The notes under the pieces are model-generated. The model made no database searches, had not been told where the DNA came from, and saw nothing but the letters and a program-made list of their open reading frames with translations. Shown piece by piece: positions 25,567 to 33,736 of a DNA stretch of 36,243 nt. Position 1 is the first letter of the stretch. Every line of letters starts with the position of its first letter. Source of the DNA: an uncultured Pelagibacteraceae bacterium (GTDB lineage Bacteria; Pseudomonadota; Alphaproteobacteria; Pelagibacterales; Pelagibacteraceae); assembly GCA_902568425.1 (NCBI GenBank), contig CACFQM010000008.1, positions 1 to 36,243 on the forward strand. Direction: 5' to 3'. The translations under genes and the position numbers were made by a program.

Positions 25567-26403
25567 ATGATAGTAGCTTTAAGTATATTTTTAATAACTA
25601 TTGGCTCAATAGCATTTCACTTTTGGTCACCATGGTGGTGGACTGAAGTCGCATCAAATTGGGGTAACATGGATGATACAATCCTTTTAACCTTTTGGAT
25701 CACTGGTGCTGTCTTTGTAGCTATTTGTTTTTTTGTTGCTTATTGTGTTTGGAAATATAGCTATAAAAAGGACAGAAGAGCAGAATATAAACCAGAAGAT
25801 AAAAAATTAGAGAGCAGATTAACTTGGGCAACCGCAATTGGAGTTGCTGCACTTTTAGCCCCAGGGTTAGTCGTTTGGAATCAATATGTAACAGTTCCAG
25901 AAAATGCTTACAAAGTCGAAGTATTCGCTTACCAATGGGGTTGGAAATACAGATTACCTGGAGAAGATAATATACTCGGCAAAACCGATATTAAATATAT
26001 AAGCGATGAAAATCCTTTTGGATTAATTTTGGAAGACCCAAACGGCAAAGACGATCTATTAGTTGATGAACAGGAGCTTCATGTGTTGAAGGATCGACCA
26101 GTAAAGTTTGAATTAAGAACCATCGACGTTTTACACAATTTCTATGTTCCACAATTTAGAGGTAAAATGGATATGGTTCCTGGGATTGTCACTTATTATT
26201 GGTTGACTCCAACAAGAGTAGGGGATTTTGAAGTTTTATGTGCGGAATATTGTGGAACAGGTCACTATGCAATGCGGGGGAGAGTTATCGTAGATGAAGA
26301 GAAAGATTATAAGAAATGGGAAGCAAAACAGATAACTTTTGAGAAAATGTTAGCAAAAAGTAAAAAAAATGACAATTTGCAACTAGTAAAAAAGGAAAAA
26401 TAA
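25567..26403 (+). CDS. coxB: Cytochrome c oxidase subunit II
   Basis: Subunit II receives electrons from cytochrome c through its CuA centre. The CuA ligands are present: His in DVLHNFYVPQFRGKMDMVPG, and Cys/Glu/Cys/His/Met in CAEYCGTGHYAMRGRV. AYQWGWKYRLP is the conserved aromatic electron-entry segment. There are three hydrophobic segments, at about residues 2-18, 39-61 and 88-104; the first may be an uncleaved or cleaved signal helix. It is 278 residues long. It lacks a fused cytochrome c domain. The long insertion with ILGKTDIKYISDENPFG between the aromatic strand and the ligands is unusual. Confidence 0.96.
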   Translation: MIVALSIFLITIGSIAFHFWSPWWWTEVASNWGNMDDTILLTFWITGAVFVAICFFVAYCVWKYSYKKDRRAEYKPEDKKLESRLTWATAIGVAALLAPGLVVWNQYVTVPENAYKVEVFAYQWGWKYRLPGEDNILGKTDIKYISDENPFGLILEDPNGKDDLLVDEQELHVLKDRPVKFELRTIDVLHNFYVPQFRGKMDMVPGIVTYYWLTPTRVGDFEVLCAEYCGTGHYAMRGRVIVDEEKDYKKWEAKQITFEKMLAKSKKNDNLQLVKKEK

Positions 26404-26424
26404 CCTATAAAACTATAAAATATT

Positions 26425-28254
26425 ATGTCAGATGAACAAGACCATAAACTAGAAGCTAAATCAGACTACGTAGCTGATGCCTCATCAGTATCAACACCCG
26501 ATATCGATGCAGTTCCAGCAGCTGAACTTCCTGATCAAGAACTTTATCACTCACACAGTTGGTGGACTACTTATGTGTTTTCCCAAGACGCAAAATATAT
26601 AGGGATCCAATATGCGTTGACAGCAATTGGAACAGGACTTCTTGGATTAGTTTTATCGTGGTTAATGAGAATCCAGTTAGCTTTCCCAGGACTTGGTTGG
26701 CTTGAACCGTCTTCTTATTACCAGTTCGTTACGATGCATGGAATGATCATGGTCGTATATCTTTTGACAGCATTATTTTTAGGAGGTTTTGGAAATTTAT
26801 TAATACCTTTAATGTGTGGAGCTAGAGACATGGCATTTCCATACGTAAATATGCTCAGCTATTGGGCATTCGTTGTTGCAGTTTTAGTTTTATTAGCAAG
26901 TTTTTTTGTTCCCGGAGGTCCCACCGGAGCAGGATGGACTTTATATCCGCCACAAGCAATTACAGCTGGAACCCCTGGCTATAACGGGGGAATAATACTA
27001 ATGTTGATTTCACTCATATTATTTGTGGCTGGCTTCACGATGGGTGGGTTAAATTATATCATCACAGTTTTACAATTAAGAGCTAGAGGTATGACACTGA
27101 TGAGAATGCCTTTAACAATTTGGGGAATTTTTACCGCAACAGTACTTGCAATGTTCGCTTTTCCTGCACTCTTAGTTGGTTGTTTGATGATGACACTTGA
27201 TAGTTTGCTTGGAACTAGTTTCTTTATGCCTGCTATGGTTTCTTTAGGAGAAAAATTAACACATGAAGGTGGTAGCCCTATACTTTTCCAACATCTTTTT
27301 TGGTTTTTTGGTCATCCAGAAGTTTACATTGTTGCGCTGCCAGCTTTTGGTATTGTTTCAGATTTACTTTCTGTTCATTCAAGAAAAACTATTTTTGGTT
27401 ACAGAATGATGGTTTGGGCGATTGTTGGAATCGGTGCTTTAAGCTTTTTTGTGTGGGCCCACCACATGTATGTAAGCGGTATGAATCCATGGTTTGGTTT
27501 CTTCTTTGCAACAACAACTTTAATAATCGCAGTTCCTACAGCGATTAAAGTATATAATTGGATTTTAACTTTATGGAGAGGAAACATACAATTATCACTC
27601 CCAATGTTATTTTCACTTGGTTTCATAGTAACTTTCTTAAATGGAGGATTAACTGGTTTATTTTTAGGAAACGTAACAGTTGACGTTCCCTTATCAGACA
27701 CATACTTCGTTGTAGCTCATTTTCATATGGTTATGGGTATTGCTCCAATACTTGTTATCTTCGGAGCTATTTATCACTGGTATCCATTAATTACTGGTCG
27801 TATGATGGATGAAACTCTGGGCAAAATTCATTTTTGGATTACATTTTTAGGATCGTATGCAATTTATTTCCCAATGCATTATCAAGGCTTTGTTGGAGTT
27901 CCAAGAAGATATTTTGAAATTTACGATAGCCCATACATTGACACTTCAACTCTACTTTTAAATAAATTCATTACTATCGCAGTACTAATAGTTGGTGCAG
28001 CTCAGTTATTATTTTTATATAACTTATTTGCAAGTGCTAGACTTGGAAAAAAATCTGAAAAAAATCCATGGAAAGCTAACTCTCTGGAATGGCAAACTCC
28101 ACAAATGCCACCAGAACACGGTAATTGGGGCAAAGAACTTCCAAAAGTTTACAGATGGCCATACGACTTTAGTGTCCCCGGCGCAAAAGAGGATTATATT
28201 CCACAAAACCAACCTCCAAGTGAGATTATAGGAGCGAAAGTTGAGAAGACGTGA
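26425..28254 (+). CDS. coxA: Cytochrome c oxidase subunit I (A1-type heme-copper oxidase)
   Basis: The catalytic subunit reduces oxygen to water and pumps protons. Heme and CuB ligands are visible: TMHGMIM, FGHPEVYIVALPAFG (with the A-family Glu and the cross-linked Tyr), WAHHMYVSGM and AHFHMVMG. The D-channel motif survives as GARDMAFPYVN, and the K-channel Lys is in VPTAIKVYNW, so this is A1-type. At 609 residues it is longer than usual, with an acidic N-terminal tail of about 45 residues and a Pro-rich C-terminal tail. It ends in a GTGA overlap with the next gene. Confidence 0.97.
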   Translation: MSDEQDHKLEAKSDYVADASSVSTPDIDAVPAAELPDQELYHSHSWWTTYVFSQDAKYIGIQYALTAIGTGLLGLVLSWLMRIQLAFPGLGWLEPSSYYQFVTMHGMIMVVYLLTALFLGGFGNLLIPLMCGARDMAFPYVNMLSYWAFVVAVLVLLASFFVPGGPTGAGWTLYPPQAITAGTPGYNGGIILMLISLILFVAGFTMGGLNYIITVLQLRARGMTLMRMPLTIWGIFTATVLAMFAFPALLVGCLMMTLDSLLGTSFFMPAMVSLGEKLTHEGGSPILFQHLFWFFGHPEVYIVALPAFGIVSDLLSVHSRKTIFGYRMMVWAIVGIGALSFFVWAHHMYVSGMNPWFGFFFATTTLIIAVPTAIKVYNWILTLWRGNIQLSLPMLFSLGFIVTFLNGGLTGLFLGNVTVDVPLSDTYFVVAHFHMVMGIAPILVIFGAIYHWYPLITGRMMDETLGKIHFWITFLGSYAIYFPMHYQGFVGVPRRYFEIYDSPYIDTSTLLLNKFITIAVLIVGAAQLLFLYNLFASARLGKKSEKNPWKANSLEWQTPQMPPEHGNWGKELPKVYRWPYDFSVPGAKEDYIPQNQPPSEIIGAKVEKT

Positions 28255-28883
28255 GCAAGAAAAAATCCATCTTTCAATTATTAACTGAAAAACCTTGGGA
28301 AACGGATCAAATAGAGGCTGATAACGACCACGAGGGAAGAACAGTTAATTTAACAAAACAAAAACTAGGTTTAAGAACAATAATGGCGGCTAGCACTGTA
28401 TTGTTTTCATTATTTATTGTTGCTTACTCTGATCGAATGCTCGTTAGCGATTGGAGAAATATGCCAGAACCCTGGCTGCTTTGGTTAAATACAGGAATTT
28501 TAATTATAAGTAGTTTAGTTTTTCATCAAACAACTAAATACGCTCAAAAAGAAATCTTTGATAAGACAAAAAACGGTTTATATTTTATTGGCTTTCTATC
28601 CTATTCTTTTTTAATTGGCCAACTGATTGTGTGGTATCAATTAATAAGTTCTGGATATTATGCAACTAGCAACGTCGCTAATGCCTTTTTCTATTTATTC
28701 ACAACTATCCATGGTCTACATATTATTGGAGGAATATATTTCTGGGGAAAAACCACTTCAAAATTTATAAAAAGAAGTCATAAAAAAGAGGAAATAAATA
28801 ATTTAATTGATATTTGTGCGGTTTACTGGCATTTTTTACTTGTTGTTTGGCTTGTACTCTTTGGATTAATGTTAACAAGCTAA
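28251..28883 (+). CDS. Cytochrome c oxidase subunit III-like protein (first of two)
   Basis: This 210-residue, five-helix protein resembles subunit III: SYSFLIGQLIVWYQLI, FFYLFTTIHGLHIIGGIYFW and the terminal YWHFLLVVWLVLFGLML. It corresponds in position and kind to coxO of the coxMNOP-type oxidase operons of rhizobia. It lacks the conserved Glu-containing segment found in the following gene. The start is GTG at 28251 inside the coxA stop (GTGA), indicating coupled translation. It could be an auxiliary subunit III or a partner sharing the role with the next gene. Confidence 0.85.
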   Translation: MSKKKSIFQLLTEKPWETDQIEADNDHEGRTVNLTKQKLGLRTIMAASTVLFSLFIVAYSDRMLVSDWRNMPEPWLLWLNTGILIISSLVFHQTTKYAQKEIFDKTKNGLYFIGFLSYSFLIGQLIVWYQLISSGYYATSNVANAFFYLFTTIHGLHIIGGIYFWGKTTSKFIKRSHKKEEINNLIDICAVYWHFLLVVWLVLFGLMLTS

Positions 28884-28895
28884 GGATTATTAATT

Positions 28896-29600
28896 ATGTC
28901 GGACTCGTCATTAGAAAATCTACCAAAAGGTTGGAAAAGTGTACCTAGTGATTTAGGTTCAGACCAAACCGCTTTTAAAGGCGTTCAATGGGGAAAAGCA
29001 ATGATGTGGATATTCCTATTGAGCGATACTTTTATATTTAGCTGTTTTTTAATTTCTTACATGAAGGGAAGGGCATCAACTGTAGTTGATTGGCCGAACA
29101 CCAGCCATGTTTTCTCATTAGATTTTATGGGAGTGCCAGTACCTTTGCTCTTAATTGCAATAATGACTTTTGTTCTTATCACGAGTAGTGGAACTATGGC
29201 TTTAGCAGTAAAGTATGGTTATGAAAAAAACAGAAAAATGTGTGGTCATCTTATTCTTGCTACAGCCATCGGCGGATTAATTTTTGTTGGAATGCAAGCT
29301 TTTGAGTGGTCTAAACTAATACATGAGGGTGTGAGACCTTGGTCGAATCCTTTTGGCGCTGGTCAATTTGGATCTTACTTTTTCATGATAACCGGTTTTC
29401 ACGGCACCCATGTCTCGATAGGTGTAATATTTCTTTTTATTTTTGCAAGAAAAGTGTACAGGGGAGATTTTGATAAAGGAAGACGTGGATTTTTTACAAC
29501 AATGAAATCAGACTATGTTTCAATTGAAATATTAGGTCTTTATTGGCATTTTGTGGATTTAGTTTGGGTTTTTATTTTCGCATTCTTCTATCTTTGGTAA
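28896..29600 (+). CDS. coxC: Cytochrome c oxidase subunit III (second of two)
   Basis: A 234-residue protein with the subunit III pattern: WIFLLSDTFIFSCFLISY, LITSSGTMALAV, QAFEWSKLIHEGVRPWSN, MITGFHGTHVSIGVIFLF and EILGLYWHFVDLVWVFIFAF. The FEW...HEG and HFVDLVW motifs are those of true subunit III, which stabilises proton uptake by subunit I. It follows another subunit III-like gene after 12 bp, so the operon encodes two. It resembles coxP in coxMNOP-type clusters. Confidence 0.92.
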   Translation: MSDSSLENLPKGWKSVPSDLGSDQTAFKGVQWGKAMMWIFLLSDTFIFSCFLISYMKGRASTVVDWPNTSHVFSLDFMGVPVPLLLIAIMTFVLITSSGTMALAVKYGYEKNRKMCGHLILATAIGGLIFVGMQAFEWSKLIHEGVRPWSNPFGAGQFGSYFFMITGFHGTHVSIGVIFLFIFARKVYRGDFDKGRRGFFTTMKSDYVSIEILGLYWHFVDLVWVFIFAFFYLW

Positions 29601-29609
29601 GGTTTTACA

Positions 29610-29960
29610 ATGAATGAAAATACAGAAATAGATAAAAATAAAGATAAACCAGCGACAACGCATAAAATTGGAATATACCTTTGGATATGGGGGCTTTTAT
29701 TTGTTCTTAGCTTTTTTTCTTACATGGTTGACTGGTACCAGTTTCAAGGAATATTAAGATGGTCTCTAATATTATTTTTTATGTTTCTTAAAGCTGGTTT
29801 AATTATGGCCTTCTTTATGCATCTATTTTGGGAACGATATACTCTAGTGAATGTATTACTGTGGCCGATGACAGCGATTGCGTGTTTTGTTGGCCTAATG
29901 GTTGCTGAAGCTAAATACACATTTTTTTCAAGACTTATTTATTTTGTCTTGGGCGGATAA
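29610..29960 (+). CDS. Cytochrome c oxidase subunit IV (prokaryotic COX4 type)
   Basis: The 116-residue protein has a charged N-terminus (NENTEIDKNKDKPATTHKIG) and three helices. RWSLILFFMFLKAGLIMAFF then MHLFWERYT matches the K-x-x-L-I-x-x-x-F-M-H-L signature of the prokaryotic COX4 family. It is a small accessory subunit, not essential for catalysis in studied relatives. It sits between coxC (9-bp gap) and ctaB, which starts 18 bp later. Confidence 0.87.
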   Translation: MNENTEIDKNKDKPATTHKIGIYLWIWGLLFVLSFFSYMVDWYQFQGILRWSLILFFMFLKAGLIMAFFMHLFWERYTLVNVLLWPMTAIACFVGLMVAEAKYTFFSRLIYFVLGG

Positions 29961-29978
29961 TTAATAATAGGATCTCAA

Positions 29979-30893
29979 TTGTTAAATACCAATACAAAAA
30001 CTAGAGAATTTAAATTCGACAGCACTCATTATATTAAGGCTTTGTTCGAATTAATGAAGCCTAGGGTAATGTCTCTTGCGATCTTTACTTGTGTAGTTGG
30101 TTTTTTAATTGCTCCTTATAAAAGCGTGGACTATTTATATGCAATTTTATCCATTACTGCTGTTGCACTTGGATCCGGCGCCGCAGGTTCTCTTAATTGT
30201 TGGTACGAAGCCGATGTTGATAAATTAATGTCTAGAACTTGTTTAAGACCCATTCCAACTGGGAGATTAACTAAAAAAGAAGCTTTAATTTTTGGAGTAA
30301 TATCGTCTTTTGTTTCTTTTGGAGCCTTATATTTTTTTTCAAACCTAATGGCTGCCTCTTTACTTGCGTTGACGATTTTATTTTATGTATTCGTTTATAC
30401 AATTTGGCTTAAAAGAAAGACCCCACAAAATATTGTAATTGGAGGTGCAGCAGGTGCACTACCACCAGTAATTGGATGGGCAATAGCTACAGGGAGTGTT
30501 TCAATAGAACCTATAATTTTATTTTTAATAATTTTCGTTTGGACGCCATCTCATTTTTGGGCTTTAAGTCTATTTAAATCTGATGATTACAAAAAAGCCA
30601 ATATACCGATGTTACCTGTTACATCAGGAGTAGAAACAACTAAAAAAAATATTTTTGTATATTCAATATTATTATTTCCAGTAGCAATAGCTCCATACTA
30701 TATTGATTTTTTGGGTATTATCTATTTACTATTTTCATTTCCTTTAAGTGCATATTATATTTTTATTTGTTTTAGGCTTTTAAGAACAAAAGATAAAAAG
30801 TCTGAAAGAAGTATTTCTAAACAAATATTTGCTTTTTCAATTCTATATTTATTTGCAATTTTTATATCAATTTTAGTGGACAAATTTGCTTAA
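29979..30893 (+). CDS. ctaB: Protoheme IX farnesyltransferase (heme O synthase)
   Basis: CtaB converts heme B to heme O, the precursor of the heme A needed by CoxA. Motifs include ELMKPRVMSLAIFT, GSLNCWYEADVDKLMSRTCLRPIPTGRL (cut here as NCWYEADVDKLMSRT and RPIPTGRL), YTIWLKRKTPQNIVIGG and FVWTPSHFWALSL. There are about nine helices. The start is TTG at 29979: an AGGA site lies about 6 nt upstream and the first in-frame ATG is deep inside the first conserved motif. Length is 304 residues. Confidence 0.95.
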   Translation: MLNTNTKTREFKFDSTHYIKALFELMKPRVMSLAIFTCVVGFLIAPYKSVDYLYAILSITAVALGSGAAGSLNCWYEADVDKLMSRTCLRPIPTGRLTKKEALIFGVISSFVSFGALYFFSNLMAASLLALTILFYVFVYTIWLKRKTPQNIVIGGAAGALPPVIGWAIATGSVSIEPIILFLIIFVWTPSHFWALSLFKSDDYKKANIPMLPVTSGVETTKKNIFVYSILLFPVAIAPYYIDFLGIIYLLFSFPLSAYYIFICFRLLRTKDKKSERSISKQIFAFSILYLFAIFISILVDKFA

Positions 30894-31323
30894 AAATAAA
30901 AAATTAATTTTCATACTAATAAGCATTATTACTTTAATAATAGCCCTTTCTTTTTTGTTTTTTCAAAATGGGAGAAATATTACCCAACAAATTCCAACTA
31001 AACTAATAACAAGCGTTCATAAAGATTTGCCGTTAAAGTTTGAGTCAGATCAGACAAATATCATTTTGCAGCCAGGCGAGATACAAACAATAAATTATTC
31101 AGTAGAAAATTTGGGTAACAAAAGTGTTTCAGCAATGGCAACCTTTCAGGTTTACCCTCCTGAACTTAAAGATTTTATGACTAAAATGAACTGTTTTTGC
31201 TATGAGAAACAAACTTTAAAAGCAGGAGCCAAAGAAAAATATGCCTTAGTTTTATTAGTTGACCCAAATGTGACAAAGAATATAAAAGAAGCTATAATTC
31301 AATTTGTATATTTTAAAAAATGA
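30886..31323 (+). CDS. ctaG: Cytochrome oxidase copper chaperone, short CtaG/Cox11
   Basis: CtaG delivers copper to the CuB site of CoxA. This version has 145 residues, about 50 fewer than usual: one membrane anchor (about 8-25), then a periplasmic domain with the copper-binding MNCFCYEKQTL motif and the LVDP segment. The usual juxtamembrane YRLFCQ motif is absent. The start is TTG at 30886, overlapping ctaB by 8 bp; no in-frame ATG precedes the anchor. Its stop overlaps the next tiny gene as ATGA. The remaining Cys pair suggests it is functional. Confidence 0.85.
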   Translation: MLKNKKLIFILISIITLIIALSFLFFQNGRNITQQIPTKLITSVHKDLPLKFESDQTNIILQPGEIQTINYSVENLGNKSVSAMATFQVYPPELKDFMTKMNCFCYEKQTLKAGAKEKYALVLLVDPNVTKNIKEAIIQFVYFKK

Positions 31324-31493
31324 TTATTGATATTTCAAATCCTGAAACACTCAAAATGTGCGCCGTATGTATATCAGAAACCTCAGGTGGTCAGATGGCA
31401 TTATTAGTTATTGTAATTTCACTTTCACTTCTAGGATTGCTTAATAGATCTTGGAAGAAAAATTTTAAAAAAGAGACAAAATTATCTAACTAG
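31320..31493 (+). CDS. Unknown 57-aa CxxC single-helix protein in the oxidase operon
   Basis: An ATG overlapping the ctaG stop (ATGA at 31320) opens 57 codons to a TAG at 31491. The product begins MIIDISNPETLKMCAVCISE, with CAVC at residues 14-17, then one helix, MALLVIVISLSLLGLL (about 26-41), and a basic tail NRSWKKNFKKETK. By the positive-inside rule the CAVC end faces the periplasm. The GTG of thrC lies at its stop codon (TAGTG). Tight junctions on both sides make it very likely real. Location suggests copper handling or oxidase assembly, which is inference; I know no family. Confidence 0.75.
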   Translation: MIIDISNPETLKMCAVCISETSGGQMALLVIVISLSLLGLLNRSWKKNFKKETKLSN

Positions 31494-32869
31494 TGGAATA
31501 TATCAGCACAAGGAATAAAAATCTTAAATATAATTTTAAGGATATTTTTTTTAGAGGTCTAGCTCCCGATGGTGGACTTTTTATTCCAAATCAAATCAAA
31601 AAGTATAATGAAGCAGAGATTAAAAAATTAAGTACCTTAAATTATGTTGATCTTGCAACAGAAATAATATTTAACTTTTGTTCATCAAGTCTAGAAAAAA
31701 ATAAATTAAAAAATATAATTAAAAAATCATACAAAAACTTTTCTTCCGAAGAAGTTATAGAACTCAAGAAGTTTGGAAATTTAAATTTAATAGAGCTTTA
31801 TCATGGCCATACATTGGCCTTCAAAGATATAGCAATGCAAGTTCTAGGAAACATGTATGATGAATTTAATATTTCCTCAGACAACAAAGTAAACATTATA
31901 GTTGCTACATCAGGTGATACTGGTTCAGCAGCTATCGCAGCATTAAATGATAGAAAAAATATTAATGTATTTGTTTTGCACCCACATAAAAAAATTTCAA
32001 ATATACAAAGAAAAATAATGACAACAATTGGATCCAACAATATTTACAACATTGCTATTAAAGGAACATTTGATGATTGCCAAAAACTTGTAAAAGAAAT
32101 GTTTTCTGAAAATGATTTTAGACAAAAAATTAATATGTCGGGTGTAAATTCTATAAATTGGGCAAGAATAATTTGTCAAATAGTCTATTACTTTTACTCT
32201 TATTTTAAATTTCAAAATAAAAAGGTTAGCTTCGCAGTTCCAACTGGTAATTTCGGTGATGTTTTTGCAGGGTATGTAGCAAAAAAAATGGGATTACCAA
32301 TTGAAAAATTAATAGTGGCAACTAATGAAAATGATATTTTAGAAAGGGTAATAAATACTGGTGAATACAAACCAACTAAAGTAAAACCATCACTTTCCCC
32401 AAGTATGGATGTTCAAATATCAAGTAATTTTGAAAGACTACTTTTTGATGTACTCAATGAAGATGATAAACAAGTATCAATTTTTATGAATAATTTAAAA
32501 TCCAAAGGTTCTTTTTTATTAAATAAAAAACAGGTTGCCGTCATAAAAAAAGATTTTAATGCTAAAAAAATTAATGATAAAGAAACTATTGAAATAATAA
32601 AAAATTTTTCAAAAGAATATAATTTTGTCATTGACCCACATACAGCAACTGCAGTAGGTGCCTCCAAAGATATAAAAGATGGTTCTGAAATTTTAATTTT
32701 GGGTACAGCTCATCCTTATAAGTTTTTAGAAACAATAAAAATGGCAACTTCACAGGAAGTCGAAACCCCTAAACAGATAGCACATTTAATGAATAAAAAA
32801 GAAAATTATGATATTCTGGAAAACAAAATAAAGGATGTGAAAAACTATATATTAGGTAAAATATCATGA
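31493..32869 (+). CDS. thrC: Threonine synthase
   Basis: ThrC converts O-phosphohomoserine to threonine with PLP. The N-terminus MEYISTRNKNLKYNFKDIFF leads to RGLAPDGGLFIP, then HGHTLAFKDIAMQVLGNM with the PLP-binding Lys, VATSGDTGSAAIAAL, AVPTGNFGDVFAGYVAK and VIDPHTATAVGA. The 458 residues indicate the long bacterial form. The start is GTG at 31493, sharing a base with the stop of the preceding small gene. The homoserine kinase gene thrB, its partner, lies 1.3 kb downstream on the other strand. Confidence 0.96.
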   Translation: MEYISTRNKNLKYNFKDIFFRGLAPDGGLFIPNQIKKYNEAEIKKLSTLNYVDLATEIIFNFCSSSLEKNKLKNIIKKSYKNFSSEEVIELKKFGNLNLIELYHGHTLAFKDIAMQVLGNMYDEFNISSDNKVNIIVATSGDTGSAAIAALNDRKNINVFVLHPHKKISNIQRKIMTTIGSNNIYNIAIKGTFDDCQKLVKEMFSENDFRQKINMSGVNSINWARIICQIVYYFYSYFKFQNKKVSFAVPTGNFGDVFAGYVAKKMGLPIEKLIVATNENDILERVINTGEYKPTKVKPSLSPSMDVQISSNFERLLFDVLNEDDKQVSIFMNNLKSKGSFLLNKKQVAVIKKDFNAKKINDKETIEIIKNFSKEYNFVIDPHTATAVGASKDIKDGSEILILGTAHPYKFLETIKMATSQEVETPKQIAHLMNKKENYDILENKIKDVKNYILGKIS

Positions 32870-33355
32870 AAATAAAACTTGGCGATAAACTACCTCAGAA
32901 TGATTTTTTTTTATTTGGACGATTCAAATGAAGTAAAAAAAATTTCATCTAACGATTTATTTAAAGCTAAGAAAATAATAATTTTAGGGATGCCTGGAGC
33001 TTTCACAAAAACTTGTTCAGCAATTCATTTGCCAGGTTACATAAAAAACTATGATCTTGCAAAAAAAAAGGGGGTTACAAAAATAATTTGTTTAGCGGTT
33101 AATGATCCAAACGTAATGAAAGCTTGGGGACAAAATCAAAACGTAGGAAACAAAATATTAATGGTGGGAGATCCTTTTTGTAAATTTACTAAAGCTATTG
33201 GGGCTGAAGTAGATAAATCGGTAAAAGGTTTAGGAATAAGGTCAAATAGATATACAATGTTATTGGAAGATGGAATTGTAAAAAAAATTGAAGAAGAAAA
33301 AGAAACAGCAACTTGTGAATTGTCCGCAGCAGAAAATTTTTTAAATAAAATTTAA
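32866..33355 (+). CDS. Peroxiredoxin of the Prx5 type, interrupted by a one-base frameshift near its start
   Basis: This thiol peroxidase reduces H2O2 and organic hydroperoxides. GMPGAFTKTCSAIHLPGYI holds the peroxidatic Cys, CLAVNDPNVMKAWGQ and GLGIRSNRYTML follow. The natural start is the ATG at 32866 overlapping the thrC stop (ATGA), giving MKIKLGDKLPQNDFF. That frame breaks at the nine-T run 32904-32912. Dropping one T joins it to YLDDSNEVKKIS, for 162 residues, the normal length. An ATT/ATA-type start for the downstream frame is implausible. The stop abuts the convergent rhodanese gene. Confidence 0.88.
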
Positions 33356-33736
33356 TTATTTAGTTGGAAGTTGATTATTTTTCCAACCAATTTTCTCTCC
33401 ACCGTCTCCTCTAAAACCATCTGAAACATTTAAACATTTAAAACCTTTTTCAGTTAAAAGTTCCGCTGCTCTTTGTGATCTAATACCTGATCCACACATT
33501 ACTAGAATTTCAGAATTTTTATCAATTTTTAAATCTTCAAATTCTTTTATAAAATTTTCATTAATAATTCTTCCTTGAAACTGGGACGATAAAAAATATG
33601 TTTTAATTCCTATTTTATCACCATCGGGTTTTCCTATTTGGTCCCACTCTTCTTTTGTTCTCACGTCTAACAAAATACTTTTTGGATTCTCTTTTATGAA
33701 ATCTTTAATTTTATCACTTGGAATTTGTTTAATCAT
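33356..33736 (-). CDS. Rhodanese-like sulfurtransferase domain protein
   Basis: A single rhodanese domain of 126 residues: LLDVRTKEEWDQIGKPDG, then VMCGSGIRSQRAAELL, where CGSGIRS is the active-site loop with the catalytic Cys, and NVSDGFRGDGGEKIGW at the end. Such proteins carry sulfane sulfur in thiol or tRNA-modification pathways; the acceptor is unknown here. It is the last gene of the ispH-thrB-rnhA operon, starting immediately after the restored rnhA stop (TAAATG). Confidence 0.9.
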   Translation of the reverse strand: MIKQIPSDKIKDFIKENPKSILLDVRTKEEWDQIGKPDGDKIGIKTYFLSSQFQGRIINENFIKEFEDLKIDKNSEILVMCGSGIRSQRAAELLTEKGFKCLNVSDGFRGDGGEKIGWKNNQLPTK

